From Leptolyngbya sp. NIES-2104 (GTDB lineage Bacteria; Cyanobacteriota; Cyanobacteriia; Leptolyngbyales; Leptolyngbyaceae): DNA of 64,000 nucleotides. The stretch spans positions 3,782,001 through 3,846,000 of the forward strand of contig NZ_BBWW01000001.1 in NCBI RefSeq assembly GCF_001485215.1, in the 5' to 3' direction. Positions 54,608 through 63,375 of the stretch are shown here, one piece after another; the stretch's first letter is position 1; every line of letters begins with the position of its first letter. The notes below the pieces were generated by a model. That model made no database searches and was not told the origin of the DNA. It worked only from the letters and a program-made list of their open reading frames with translations. A program made the translations under genes and the position numbers.

Positions 54608-55378
54608 ATGAGTTTGTTTAATCGCATCAAAATCCGCACCCCTGAAAGCGTTGAGCTTGAATTTACGCTGGCGGGCATTGGCAATCGAACGATTGCGCTC
54701 GTCGTGGATTATTTAATCTGGGGTGCGGTGCTGATTGGCTTGCTCATTTTCTGGGGACTACTATCTGTTCAGCTTGAACGCTACTTACCGAACAATCGAA
54801 GTATCGAGCTTTGGATTTCTGCAATCTCGCTCTTGATTTCATTCACGGTGTACACCGGGTACTTCGTGATTTTTGAAACGCTATGGAGAGGACAAACGCC
54901 CGGAAAGCGATACAGCAAAATTCGAGTGATCCGCGATGATGGACAGCCTGCGGGAGTCACTCAAGCCATTCTCCGCGCTCTCATTCGTCCGATCGATGAT
55001 ACGTTCTTTATCGGACTGTTATTGATTGTTCTCACCAAACGAGAGAAACGCTTAGGAGATTTGATTGCTGGAACGTTGGTCATTCAGGAAGAACGATCGA
55101 TCATTTCCTCGAACTTTGCAATTTCTCCCGAAGCTGAATCCTTAGCAGATGAGCTACTAGCAACTCAAAGATTGAATACACTATTACCCGATGACTTTGC
55201 AGTAATTCGAGAATACTTGCAGCGTCGATCGATGTTAGATACGAAAGCTAAAACAGATCTGAGTCTGAAACTTGCACGTCAAACCAAAGACCTGCTTGGA
55301 ATGCAGGAACTTCCGTATCAAATGACTCCTGATTTATTTCTGGAAGCAATTTATCTGGCATATCAAAAGCGCGATTGA
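54608..55378 (+). CDS. RDD family membrane protein
   Basis: The 256-aa protein contains the RDD signature: GNRTIALVVDYLIWGAVLIG with the Arg and Asp residues, TPGKRYSKIRVIRDDGQPAG, and RPIDDTFFIGLLLIVLTKRE followed by RLGDLIAGTLVIQEE. Its cytoplasmic C-terminal tail is helical. It is probably a membrane adaptor or transporter component. It neighbours SpoIIM-like and polytopic partners. Confidence 0.88.
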   Translation: MSLFNRIKIRTPESVELEFTLAGIGNRTIALVVDYLIWGAVLIGLLIFWGLLSVQLERYLPNNRSIELWISAISLLISFTVYTGYFVIFETLWRGQTPGKRYSKIRVIRDDGQPAGVTQAILRALIRPIDDTFFIGLLLIVLTKREKRLGDLIAGTLVIQEERSIISSNFAISPEAESLADELLATQRLNTLLPDDFAVIREYLQRRSMLDTKAKTDLSLKLARQTKDLLGMQELPYQMTPDLFLEAIYLAYQKRD

Positions 55379-55425
55379 TTGGCTGATGTGATAAAGTTTG
55401 CAATCAAGCTGTGAAGGGGTTCCTG

Positions 55426-56007
55426 ATGAAATCGATCTGTGTGTTTTGTGGCTCAAGTATGGGGCGAAATCCTGACTATGAAAAGGGTGCAATCCAGTTA
55501 GGGACTGCGATCGCAAACCGAGGAATTTCGCTCGTATACGGAGGTGGCAATGTCGGATTAATGGGTGTGATTGCGGATGCAGTCCTTTCTGCGGGCGGTG
55601 AAGTGTTCGGTGTGATTCCAGAGTTTCTCGTATCAAAAGAATTGGCACATCAAGGACTGACGCGACTGGAAACGGTGGAATCGATGCACGATCGTAAAGC
55701 AAGAATGGCAGAACTCTCTGATGCTTTTATTGCATTACCCGGTGGCTATGGAACGCTTGAAGAATTTTGCGAAGTTCTCACCTGGGCACAACTCGGTTTA
55801 CATCAGAAGCCTCACGGATTGTTGAACATTGCAGGTTACTACGATCCACTCCTGCAATTTTTTGATCAAGCGGTGAGCGAAAAGTTAGTGCGTCCGGTGC
55901 ATCGTGCTTTAGTGATTGAGGCGACAGAACCGGAAGTTTTGCTCGATCGATTGTCTGCATACGAGCCGCAAAACGTCGATAAATGGATTAAAAAAGAGGG
56001 AATCTAA
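55426..56007 (+). CDS. LOG-family (TIGR00730) nucleotide-binding protein
   Basis: The 193-aa protein from ATG 55426 starts MKSICVFCGSSMGRNPDYEK. It carries LVYGGGNVGLMGVIADAVLS, the conserved RKARMAELSDAFIALPGGYG and GTLEEFCEVLTWAQLGLHQK. The PGGxGTxxE motif binds nucleotide 5'-monophosphates; relatives are cytokinin-activating phosphoribohydrolases. AAGGGG lies 8 bases upstream of the ATG. Its TAA stop lies inside the left end of copy D of the palindromic element. Confidence 0.9.
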   Translation: MKSICVFCGSSMGRNPDYEKGAIQLGTAIANRGISLVYGGGNVGLMGVIADAVLSAGGEVFGVIPEFLVSKELAHQGLTRLETVESMHDRKARMAELSDAFIALPGGYGTLEEFCEVLTWAQLGLHQKPHGLLNIAGYYDPLLQFFDQAVSEKLVRPVHRALVIEATEPEVLLDRLSAYEPQNVDKWIKKEGI

Positions 56008-56219
56008 GAGAATATTTGAGAGATCTTCGTTCGTTGCCATAGCCCGCCCTGAAATGAATTTCGGGCTAATCGACGAAAGTCCATTTCAATGGACTAAGAA
56101 CTTCAAACTATCTCCCAGTCTACTTCAGTAGACTTTCCACGGTTAGCCCGAAATTCATTTCAGGGCGGGAGTGTAACGAGAGCGAAGAGACTTCCCATAC
56201 TTCTTAGTTATCTTCTAAA
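56004..56219. repeat. 216-bp nested-palindrome element, copy D
   Basis: The left end CTAAGAGAATATTTGAGAG resembles the termini of copies A and B and contains the TAA stop of the LOG gene. The arms CCCGCCCTGAAATGAATTTC and its inverse, and the inner AGTCCATTTCAATGGACT and AGTCTACTTCAGTAGACT hairpins, are nearly identical to copy B. The right end (TTCTTAGTTATCTTCTAAA) is degraded. Confidence 0.85.
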
Positions 56220-56369
56220 CAACGTCATTTCCTGGTTTTAACAAGCTAAATGTATCCTGATTTACCAAGTCCTTGAGCTATCTAGTTTTTAAGGATGATT
56301 TACGATTTTAATTCCGGGTTTTCTGTTAGCGTATCGGCAGTCAGACTTTGCTGTTCATCCTCCTCCGTT

Positions 56370-58895
56370 ATGCAAGCCGAAGATATTCAAGTTCAACCCC
56401 AAGACGATCGCACTGATTTAGATGTCGAATCGCTCAAACAATCGATCCTGAACAATCTATTTTATATTCAAGGCAAATTTCCAGAGATTGCGACGCTGAA
56501 TGATTACTACATGGCGTTGGCGTACACGGTTCGCGATCGCTTACTCCGAAACTGGCTGATCACCACGCAAACTTATACGAAAGTTCAGCCGCGTGAGATT
56601 TGCTATCTTTCGGCAGAGTTCCTCATGGGACCGCATCTCGGCAATAACTTGATCAATTTGGATATCTATGAGGAGATGCGCCAAGCCGTTCAGGAATTGG
56701 GCTTGAACTTTGATGAACTATTAGCACAAGAAGAAGAACCCGGACTGGGTAACGGTGGCTTAGGACGATTGGCAGCTTGCTATCTCGATTCGATGGCGAC
56801 TTTGGAAATTCCCTCGATCGGTTATGGAATCCGTTACGAATTCGGCATCTTTGACCAAGATATCCGCGACGGTTGGCAAGTCGAAATCACAGATAAATGG
56901 CTGAAAAACGGTAATCCCTGGGAATTGGCGCGACCAGAATGGGCAGTTGAAATTAAGCTGGGTGGACGGACTGAAAGCTATGTCGATGAACAAGGACGGA
57001 GCCGAGTTCGATGGATTCCCGATCGCATTCTCAACGGCATTCCTTATGACACTCCAATCTTAGGCTACAAGACCGACACCGCAAACACGCTGCGCCTTTG
57101 GTCTGCTCAAGCGGTTGATTCTTTCGATTTTGCCGCGTTCAATTCTGGAGATTACTATGGGGCAGTCGGAAGCAAAGTTATTTCTGAGAATCTCTCGAAA
57201 GTCCTGTACCCGAACGATGAGCAAATTCAAGGAAAACAACTCCGATTAGAGCAACAATACTTTTTCGTCTCTTGTTCGCTGCAAGATGTGATTCGGATTC
57301 ATCATGAGCGGCGCGGATTGCCTTTAGAAATATTGCACGAGAAGTTTACGTTGCAGTTAAATGACACTCATCCCGCGATCGCAGTTGCCGAATTGATGCG
57401 ATTGTTGCTCGATGATCACGGTTTGGATTGGAATACCGCTTGGAACATTACCCGGAATACTTTTGCTTATACGAATCACACCCTGTTACCGGAAGCTCTA
57501 GAACGCTGGACAATCAAGCTTTTCGGCTCATTGTTGCCACGACATTTAGAGATTATTTATGAAATCAATGCGCGATTCTTAGATGAAGTGCGATCGAAGT
57601 TTCCGAAAGATGTCGATCGAGTTCGTCGAATGTCATTGATCGATGAAGCAGGTGAACGATATGTAAGAATGGCGCATCTTGCAACTGTGGGTAGCTATTC
57701 GATCAATGGTGTCGCTGAACTCCACACCGAACTATTAAAGCAGGATGTATTGCACGATTTTGCCCAGATGTATCCGGAACGATTTAACAATAAAACGAAT
57801 GGCGTGACACCCAGACGCTTTATGGTCTTGAGCAATCCAAGACTGTCGAATTTGATCACCAGCAAGATCGGCGAAAACTGGATTAAAAACCTTAATGAAC
57901 TTCGCGAGCTAGAACAATTCATTGATGATCCACAGTTCCGAGAAGACTGGCGACAGATCAAGCAAGCAATTAAGCAAGACCTAGCAAACTACATTCAGAA
58001 AGAGAACGGCATTGAAGTGAATGTCGATTCTATCTTTGATATTCAATCCAAACGCTTCCATGAGTACAAACGTCAGCACTTGAATGTTCTGCACATTGTG
58101 ACTTTGTACAATCGCTTAAAAGCTGATCCTAGTTTAGAGATTACGCCTCGTACTTTCATCTTCGGCGGTAAAGCTGCACCAGGGTACTACATGGCGAAGT
58201 TAATTATTAAACTGATTAACTCGATCGCGGATGTGATCAACACCGATCCAGCGGTTCATGGACAGATCAAAGTCATCTTTCTCAAAGACTACAACGTGAA
58301 ATTCGCTCAGCGAGTCTATCCTGCTGCTGACTTGTCTGAGCAGATTTCGACCGCTGGCAAAGAAGCATCGGGAACCGGAAACATGAAATTCTCGATGAAC
58401 GGCGCATTAACGATCGGAACCCTCGACGGTGCAAATATCGAAATCCGCGAAGAAGTCGGGGAAGAAAACTTTTTCTTATTCGGGTTAACGGCTCCCCAAG
58501 TCGCTGATCTCAAAGCAAAAGGCTACAAACCCATCGAGTACTACAACGAAAACCCAGAACTCAAACAAGCGATCGATCTCATTTCCTCCGGCTACTTCTC
58601 CAAAGGTGATGCGGTTCTATTCAAACCTTTGGTGAATTCCCTCCTGTATCAAGATCCTTATCTACTTTTGGCAGATTACCGATCGTACATTGAGGCACAA
58701 GATCGAGTCAGTCAAGCCTACCGCGATCAAGATCAATGGGTGCGGATGTCGATTTTGAACTCGGTACGGATGGGTAAATTCTCTTCCGATCGCGCCATTC
58801 GCGAATATGCCAAATTAATCTGGGATGTTCCGCCGCTCAAAGTCTGTCCGCCGGGTGAAGCTTGCTCGATCCACTGTCCTGAATCTTTGATGTAA
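56370..58895 (+). CDS. glgP: Glycogen phosphorylase
   Basis: GlgP releases glucose-1-phosphate from glycogen. The product from ATG 56370 (MQAEDIQVQPQDDRTDLDVE) is about 841 aa; an in-frame ATG at 56295 would add 25 unusual residues. Family blocks are ICYLSAEFLMGPHLGNNLIN, EEPGLGNGGLGRLAACYLDS, DTHPAIAVAELMRLLLDDHG, QSKRFHEYKRQHLNVLHIVT and, near the C-terminus, the PLP region EASGTGNMKFSMNGALTIGT. It acts with MalQ encoded earlier. It is probably cotranscribed with the histidine phosphatase. Confidence 0.97.
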   Translation: MQAEDIQVQPQDDRTDLDVESLKQSILNNLFYIQGKFPEIATLNDYYMALAYTVRDRLLRNWLITTQTYTKVQPREICYLSAEFLMGPHLGNNLINLDIYEEMRQAVQELGLNFDELLAQEEEPGLGNGGLGRLAACYLDSMATLEIPSIGYGIRYEFGIFDQDIRDGWQVEITDKWLKNGNPWELARPEWAVEIKLGGRTESYVDEQGRSRVRWIPDRILNGIPYDTPILGYKTDTANTLRLWSAQAVDSFDFAAFNSGDYYGAVGSKVISENLSKVLYPNDEQIQGKQLRLEQQYFFVSCSLQDVIRIHHERRGLPLEILHEKFTLQLNDTHPAIAVAELMRLLLDDHGLDWNTAWNITRNTFAYTNHTLLPEALERWTIKLFGSLLPRHLEIIYEINARFLDEVRSKFPKDVDRVRRMSLIDEAGERYVRMAHLATVGSYSINGVAELHTELLKQDVLHDFAQMYPERFNNKTNGVTPRRFMVLSNPRLSNLITSKIGENWIKNLNELRELEQFIDDPQFREDWRQIKQAIKQDLANYIQKENGIEVNVDSIFDIQSKRFHEYKRQHLNVLHIVTLYNRLKADPSLEITPRTFIFGGKAAPGYYMAKLIIKLINSIADVINTDPAVHGQIKVIFLKDYNVKFAQRVYPAADLSEQISTAGKEASGTGNMKFSMNGALTIGTLDGANIEIREEVGEENFFLFGLTAPQVADLKAKGYKPIEYYNENPELKQAIDLISSGYFSKGDAVLFKPLVNSLLYQDPYLLLADYRSYIEAQDRVSQAYRDQDQWVRMSILNSVRMGKFSSDRAIREYAKLIWDVPPLKVCPPGEACSIHCPESLM

Positions 58896-58898
58896 GTT

Positions 58899-59537
58899 AT
58901 GGCTCTCACTGTTTATTTCATGCGTCACGGCGAAACCACATACAGTCAGTCTGGAGGCTTTTGTGGTTCGCTCAATCCCGATTTGACCGATGCAGGGTTA
59001 CAAATGGCGATCGCATTCGGCAAGGCGCACTCTCATCTCGATTGGACAGCCGCTTATGTCAGTCCCATGAAACGCACGATCGCGACTGCAAAACCGCTCT
59101 GTGATGCCGTTGGATTAGAAATGCAATTGCGAGACGGATTGCGAGAAATTAACTTCGGTGAATGGGAAGGAAAGACTCAAGATGATGTGAGAGAAAACGA
59201 TTCAGAGAATTATATTCATTGGATGACAGAACCTGCTTGGAATGCTCCACCGGGCGGAGAAACGGCGATTCAGATTGCGAGTCGAGCTGAATTAGTGATG
59301 ACTGAGATTACACAAAAGCACGAAGACGGAAATGTATTTGTGGTTTCACACAAATCAACAATTCGGATCATACTGTGTGGACTGCTTGGGATTGATCTAG
59401 GGCGATATCGCGATCGCATTGATGCGCCTGCTGCTTCAGTGAGTATCGTTGAATTTGGCAAGTATGGACCGAAACTGAAGATTTTGGGCGATCGATCATT
59501 TATGAGTGACGAACTGCGATCGCGCCCCGGAACGTAG
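58899..59537 (+). CDS. Histidine-phosphatase-superfamily protein (phosphoglycerate-mutase-like)
   Basis: The 212-aa protein has the RHG motif (VYFMRHGETTYSQSGGFCGS), the second His in NVFVVSHKSTIRIILCGLLG and the acidic REINFGEWEGKTQDD. These define the histidine-phosphatase fold. It sits 3 bases after glgP, so it may dephosphorylate a sugar phosphate, but the substrate is unknown. Confidence 0.88.
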   Translation: MALTVYFMRHGETTYSQSGGFCGSLNPDLTDAGLQMAIAFGKAHSHLDWTAAYVSPMKRTIATAKPLCDAVGLEMQLRDGLREINFGEWEGKTQDDVRENDSENYIHWMTEPAWNAPPGGETAIQIASRAELVMTEITQKHEDGNVFVVSHKSTIRIILCGLLGIDLGRYRDRIDAPAASVSIVEFGKYGPKLKILGDRSFMSDELRSRPGT

Positions 59538-59584
59538 CGCTAAGCTGCTTTAGAATAAAAGGTGTACTATTTAGAGCTTCCAAG

Positions 59585-59815
59585 ATGAGCTATCGCGACA
59601 TCATCACGATCGAACCTGATAAGCGAGGTGGCAAGCCTTGTATCCGACGAATGAGAATTACGGTTTATGATGTCTTGGGTTGGCTGGCAGCAGGGATGTC
59701 ACATGCAGAGATTTTAGAAGATTTTCCTGAGTTGACGGAGATGGATATTAAAGCATGTTTAGAGTTTGCGGCTGATCGAGAGCATCGTCTCGTTACATCG
59801 GTAGGTGCTGTTTGA
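59585..59815 (+). CDS. DUF433 antitoxin-like protein
   Basis: The 76-aa protein matches DUF433: YRDIITIEPDKRGGKPCIRR, MRITVYDVLGWLAAGMSHAE, ILEDFPELTEMDIKACLEFA. It is a helix-turn-helix protein usually paired with a DUF5615 toxin. Its TGA stop overlaps the TTG start of the next gene, which confirms the pairing. Confidence 0.88.
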   Translation: MSYRDIITIEPDKRGGKPCIRRMRITVYDVLGWLAAGMSHAEILEDFPELTEMDIKACLEFAADREHRLVTSVGAV

Positions 59816-60144
59816 AGCTACTGTTTGATCAAAATTTGAGTCGTAAGCTTGTATTTCGGTTAGCAGACATCTTTCCTGATTCTAGCCATGTTCAGTCTCA
59901 CAGTTTACAAGAGAGGACAGACACCGAAATTTGGGAGTTTGCAAAAGTAAACGGTTTTTGTATTGTCACTCAAGATGCCGATTTTGGGGAGCGGAGCCGT
60001 TTATATGGTTCACCCCCTAAAGTTGTGTGGTTACGTTGTGGAAATGCTCCAACTAATCAAGTAGAAGCTCTAATTCGTGCCGGAAGTCAAGCAATTCAGG
60101 AATTGTTAGACAATCCTAATCTTCACTGTTTAGAGCTTTACTAA
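59812..60144 (+). CDS. DUF5615 PIN-like toxin
   Basis: The 110-aa protein starts at TTG overlapping the antitoxin stop. It reads KLLFDQNLSRKLVFRLADIF and CIVTQDADFGERSRLYGSPP, with the acidic residues of a PIN-like nuclease (Asp in LFDQN, Asp in TQDADF). Known family members are presumed RNases. Activity is not shown. Confidence 0.88.
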   Translation: MKLLFDQNLSRKLVFRLADIFPDSSHVQSHSLQERTDTEIWEFAKVNGFCIVTQDADFGERSRLYGSPPKVVWLRCGNAPTNQVEALIRAGSQAIQELLDNPNLHCLELY

Positions 60145-60158
60145 GTACATCAGCTTTT

Positions 60159-60224
60159 TCATGCAGAACATTTTAGTGTGAGCTTTACGATCGATCTTTT
60201 ATGCGTTAAAATCAGAGACCTCAT
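60159..60224 (-). pseudogene. Truncated toxin remnant (21 codons)
   Basis: Directly after the antitoxin below, an ATGA overlap opens a frame beginning MRSLILTHKRSIVKL that ends after 21 codons. This beginning resembles mRNA-interferase toxins of the YafQ type, which normally run about 90-100 codons. The rest is absent; the stop lies close to the 3' end of the DUF5615 gene. It looks like a decayed toxin gene, though chance is possible. Confidence 0.4.
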
Positions 60225-60448
60225 GTTTCTGCGTCATCCAGAGATTGACGCAGTTCTGCAATTACACTCTGGGATGATTGAGGTCGAAATTTACCTGCAC
60301 GGAAATCAACCAAACTTTGCTGAGCATCCGCAGCAATTTCTGCTCGACGGCTTTGATGATGTCGATTTTGTAGAATTTTAATCAGCATCTCTTGTTGCTC
60401 GTAGGAGAGTTGCAAAGCGGTTTCCAGCACTTGGTCAAGTGTACTCAT
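60221..60448 (-). CDS. Orphan type II antitoxin-like protein
   Basis: From ATG 60448 the product is 75 aa (MSTLDQVLETALQLSYEQQE, AEIAADAQQSLVDFRAGKFR, VIAELRQSLDDAET). This matches a frequent cyanobacterial antitoxin family with a similar helical layout. The longer frame to 60670 reads as noncoding. No full toxin follows; only a short stub does. Confidence 0.7.
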   Translation of the reverse strand: MSTLDQVLETALQLSYEQQEMLIKILQNRHHQSRRAEIAADAQQSLVDFRAGKFRPQSSQSVIAELRQSLDDAET

Positions 60449-60669
60449 AGTCAAAGCTGCTTGTGAGACTGAGTAAATTGTAACGCTTACTCTTAAGGTG
60501 CTGAGAAAACCTAACTGAGACTCGGAAGCCTGCCGCGATCGAACTGTGTTACACACTACGCTAATCGTCTCAGAAGATCTTCCACGTTCAGCTTGCAACT
60601 GTTGTTGCCTGAATCTTCCCAAAATCCTAGATTGAGTAGTTATGCAGAATGTTCTCAGTTTAATCTTCA
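60449..60669. other. Intergenic region upstream of the orphan antitoxin
   Basis: I see no gene. The frame that runs in from the antitoxin reads without family-like content, so the region probably holds only the antitoxin promoter and degraded sequence. Confidence 0.35.
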
Positions 60670-60753
60670 AAATCAGGAATTAGACAGAAAATCATCGGTC
60701 TAATCTTCTTAATTGGAGTGTTAGACGGACTATTTCTGCCTAACTCCTGATTT
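60670..60753. repeat. 84-bp nested inverted repeat downstream of htrA
   Basis: The outer arms AAATCAGGAATTAGACAGAA and (in inverse) TTCTGCCTAACTCCTGATTT differ at two positions. Inside, GTCTAA pairs with TTAGAC. The arrangement of a stem inside a stem is like the longer palindromic elements, but the sequence is unrelated. It lies 11 bases beyond the htrA stop and could end transcription. Confidence 0.7.
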
Positions 60754-60764
60754 AGCAAAATACC

Positions 60765-61928
60765 TCAACTAGCATCCTGCAATTCCGCAGGTTTCACTGC
60801 TAATTGCTGCACCTGACCATTCCGGCGAACTTGAACTTTCAGCGTCTGACCCAGTTTAGTCGTTTCAACCAATTCTTGAAGCTGTTCGGCTTTCGTCATC
60901 GGTTTACCATCAATTTCTGTGATCACATCGCCGCGACGAATTCCCGCGATCGCAGCAGGCGAATTTGGCAAGACTCGGACTACAATCACGCCATTCACTT
61001 CTGGCACTTCAAACGCAGAGTTCGGATCAGTGTTGTTCTGACGTGCAATCTCAGGGGTAAGCGTCGTCATCTGAACGCCCAGATACGGATGCGGAATCTT
61101 TTCACCTCGCGCTAACGCATCTTTAATCGTTTTCGCTTTATTGATTGGAATTGCAAATCCGATTCCCATCGCATCAGCGCGAATTGCGGTGTTAATTCCG
61201 ATCACTTCACCACGATCGTTTAACAATGGACCTCCAGAATTACCCGGATTAATCGCGGCATCGGTTTGCAGAAAATCTAATCGCTTATCGGTTAAACCAA
61301 CTTGAGCACTCGATCGATGTAAGGTGCTGATAATTCCCAAAGTCACTGTGTTATCGAGTCCGAGCGGATTGCCAACCGCGATCGCCCAATCTCCCACATT
61401 CACTTGATCCGAATCTGCTAATGGCGCAACGGGTAAATCTTTGCCGTCGATTTTTACTACAGCTAAATCGGTGACTTCATCGAATCCGCGCACTTTCCCT
61501 TCAAAGACGCGCCCATCTTTTAGCGTCACCGTCACCTTATCCGTTCCGTTGACGACATGAGAATTGGTTAAAATCACGCCGCTTTTATCGATTACAAACC
61601 CTGACCCCTGACCGCGCAACGTTTCCGATCGCGGCGCAGTGGAGAAATCTTCACCAAAAAACTGCCGGAACATCGGATCATCGAGCATCGGATTTGCTCG
61701 ACGAGTCACCGTTTTCTCAGTGTCGATTCTCACGACTGCCGATCCCACTTTCTGAACCGCTTCGGCAACAAAACTACCGCGCTCGATCGCTTTTTGCGCT
61801 TGAGCCACTTCAGTCGTCGGTTCGGCTAAAGCTGGAACTGGGAAAGACATCAAACCGAACAGCATCGCAATCGTAACGATCGCGAATTGCAGTCGGCGGA
61901 AACGATTCAAAATCTTAGAGCGTTGCAT
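60765..61928 (-). CDS. HtrA/Deg-type periplasmic serine protease with PDZ domain
   Basis: The 387-aa protein has a signal peptide ([20 protein letters not shown]), a trypsin-like domain with the triad His ([15 protein letters not shown]), Asp ([13 protein letters not shown]) and Ser ([15 protein letters not shown]), and one C-terminal PDZ domain ([20 protein letters not shown]). It degrades damaged proteins in the periplasm or thylakoid lumen. One PDZ domain is typical of HhoA/HhoB/HtrA in cyanobacteria; I cannot tell which. It is divergent from the nickel sensor gene. Confidence 0.95.
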   Translation of the reverse strand: MQRSKILNRFRRLQFAIVTIAMLFGLMSFPVPALAEPTTEVAQAQKAIERGSFVAEAVQKVGSAVVRIDTEKTVTRRANPMLDDPMFRQFFGEDFSTAPRSETLRGQGSGFVIDKSGVILTNSHVVNGTDKVTVTLKDGRVFEGKVRGFDEVTDLAVVKIDGKDLPVAPLADSDQVNVGDWAIAVGNPLGLDNTVTLGIISTLHRSSAQVGLTDKRLDFLQTDAAINPGNSGGPLLNDRGEVIGINTAIRADAMGIGFAIPINKAKTIKDALARGEKIPHPYLGVQMTTLTPEIARQNNTDPNSAFEVPEVNGVIVVRVLPNSPAAIAGIRRGDVITEIDGKPMTKAEQLQELVETTKLGQTLKVQVRRNGQVQQLAVKPAELQDAS

Positions 61929-62075
61929 AAATCATCATCCGTGGAAATGCCGCATAGCCATTATTCCTATCCTACGAGTGGAAACAAAAACTTGCTGTGT
62001 AGAGATTTCCCGACATTTCCCCACCGAGCGTAAGAAAGCACTAAGATCAGTACACACTTCAGCACGATCGAGACG

Positions 62076-62411
62076 ATGGCAACTTCAGATTTACCTCGCG
62101 ACCTTGAGCCGATTCACGAACACGATCCAGCGCATCCCCACGTTCACAGCGAAGAATCGGTGCGCCGAGTGATTAATCGGTTGTCACGGATTGAAGGGCA
62201 CATTCGCGGTATTAAAACGATGGTACAAAGCGATCGACCTTGCCCCGATGTGCTGATTCAGGTTGCCGCTGTTCGAGGAGCACTCGATCGAGTGGCACGA
62301 ATGATTCTAGATGAGCATTTATCGCAATGTGTGTCGCGTGCCGCTAAAGAAGGCAACATCGATGCGGAGATCGAAGAATTGAAGGCGGCACTTGATCGAT
62401 TTTTACCCTAA
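62076..62411 (+). CDS. CsoR/RcnR-family metal sensor, InrS-like (nickel)
   Basis: The 111-aa helical repressor has the conserved core RRVINRLSRIEGHIRGIKTM, Cys56 (DRPCPDVL), His81 and Cys85 (LDEHLSQCVS). The spacing of these three (25 and 4) agrees with Ni-sensing InrS. The His-rich N-terminus (IHEHDPAHPHVHS) adds a ligand candidate at His24. It would release an exporter promoter when metal binds. No exporter gene is adjacent. Confidence 0.85.
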   Translation: MATSDLPRDLEPIHEHDPAHPHVHSEESVRRVINRLSRIEGHIRGIKTMVQSDRPCPDVLIQVAAVRGALDRVARMILDEHLSQCVSRAAKEGNIDAEIEELKAALDRFLP

Positions 62412-63067
62412 GCAACTTGTGCAAATAATTCAGAGAACGGTTTGGGAGCCGCTTCTGGATTTGCTACGATTTCAACGATTTTATTTCGCGCCGCAGGTTG
62501 AAAAATCGACTCGATACACACTTGAGCCACTTTCGTCCGGGGAATGCTGCCCTCAGAAAGCGTATCGGCGGACGACATGACGACCGCATTCTCATTTTCT
62601 TCGTTTTTCAATCCGCCCGGACGTATGATCGTATAAGTCAGCCCGCTTTTCTGTAGGTATTCTTCCGCCTGCTTTTTCCACACCAGAATCAACCAAAACA
62701 AATTCAAGGGGTGGAATAGCTTTGACGTACAAAGCGAACTTACAAAAACGAAATGCTCAATCCCTTTTGCTTTTGCGGCATCGACTAAATTTTTTGTGCC
62801 TTCGTAATCGACCTTGTAAGGCTGAGTGGGATCAAAACTCGGTTTCGCTCCGGTCGCACAAAACACCACTGTAGAATCTCCCATTGCAGCGATTAACTGC
62901 GATCCCTGCAACACATCCCCTTGAACTAGCTCGACCTCGATCGGCAAAATTGATCGAGCCGCGTCAGGATTCCGTACCAATGCCCGAACGGGAATTCCGC
63001 GATCGACGAGTTGTTTCACGATCCGCCGTCCTGTTTCGCCCGTTGCGCCTGCGACAAATGCTTTCAT
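62408..63067 (-). CDS. NAD(P)-binding atypical SDR-family protein
   Basis: The 219-aa protein has the N-terminal dinucleotide motif VAGATGETGRRIVKQLVDRG and continues with IEVELVQGDVLQGSQLIAAM and ENAVVMSSADTLSEGSIPRT. It resembles NmrA/SDR proteins such as those used as chaperones in photosystem assembly or as reductases. No catalytic YxxxK is clear. It is convergent with the nickel sensor, overlapping by 4 bases. Confidence 0.85.
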   Translation of the reverse strand: MKAFVAGATGETGRRIVKQLVDRGIPVRALVRNPDAARSILPIEVELVQGDVLQGSQLIAAMGDSTVVFCATGAKPSFDPTQPYKVDYEGTKNLVDAAKAKGIEHFVFVSSLCTSKLFHPLNLFWLILVWKKQAEEYLQKSGLTYTIIRPGGLKNEENENAVVMSSADTLSEGSIPRTKVAQVCIESIFQPAARNKIVEIVANPEAAPKPFSELFAQVA

Positions 63068-63375
63068 ACACGATCCCCAAAAATTCAGTGTCTACAGTTA
63101 TGATCGCTTTCTTTTCACTTTACATCTCGCGGCGGAAAGACTTGATCCCGCCCGATCGCTGAAATTTTTTGCTATAACTTTCCAGAACCCTTGTCCACAA
63201 AGTAAGATACAAAACAGTATTGTTTTAACTTTTGTAACGTAAAACACAACCTCCCACCTTCCGCAGAAAGATATTAATTCAATAAACTTTCAGTAGCCGC
63301 TCTGCTGAAATTGAATCCTATCTGTATCCTTTAGGGAACCTTGACCTAGACCCACGGCAAACGGTGTAGAGTGAA
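63068..63375. other. Intergenic region between the SDR and DUF1997 genes
   Basis: There is no gene or hairpin that I can support. The stretch is fairly AT-rich (for example near 63200-63300) and should hold the divergent promoters of both genes. Confidence 0.3.

Noticed and set aside
60178-60381. A 67-codon plus-strand frame in the antitoxin region.
   Set aside because: It is the complement of the recognised antitoxin gene and has no own support.
60449-60670. N-terminal extension of the antitoxin frame to 149 aa.
   Set aside because: The family begins at the ATG at 60448, and the upstream residues look like translated noncoding DNA.
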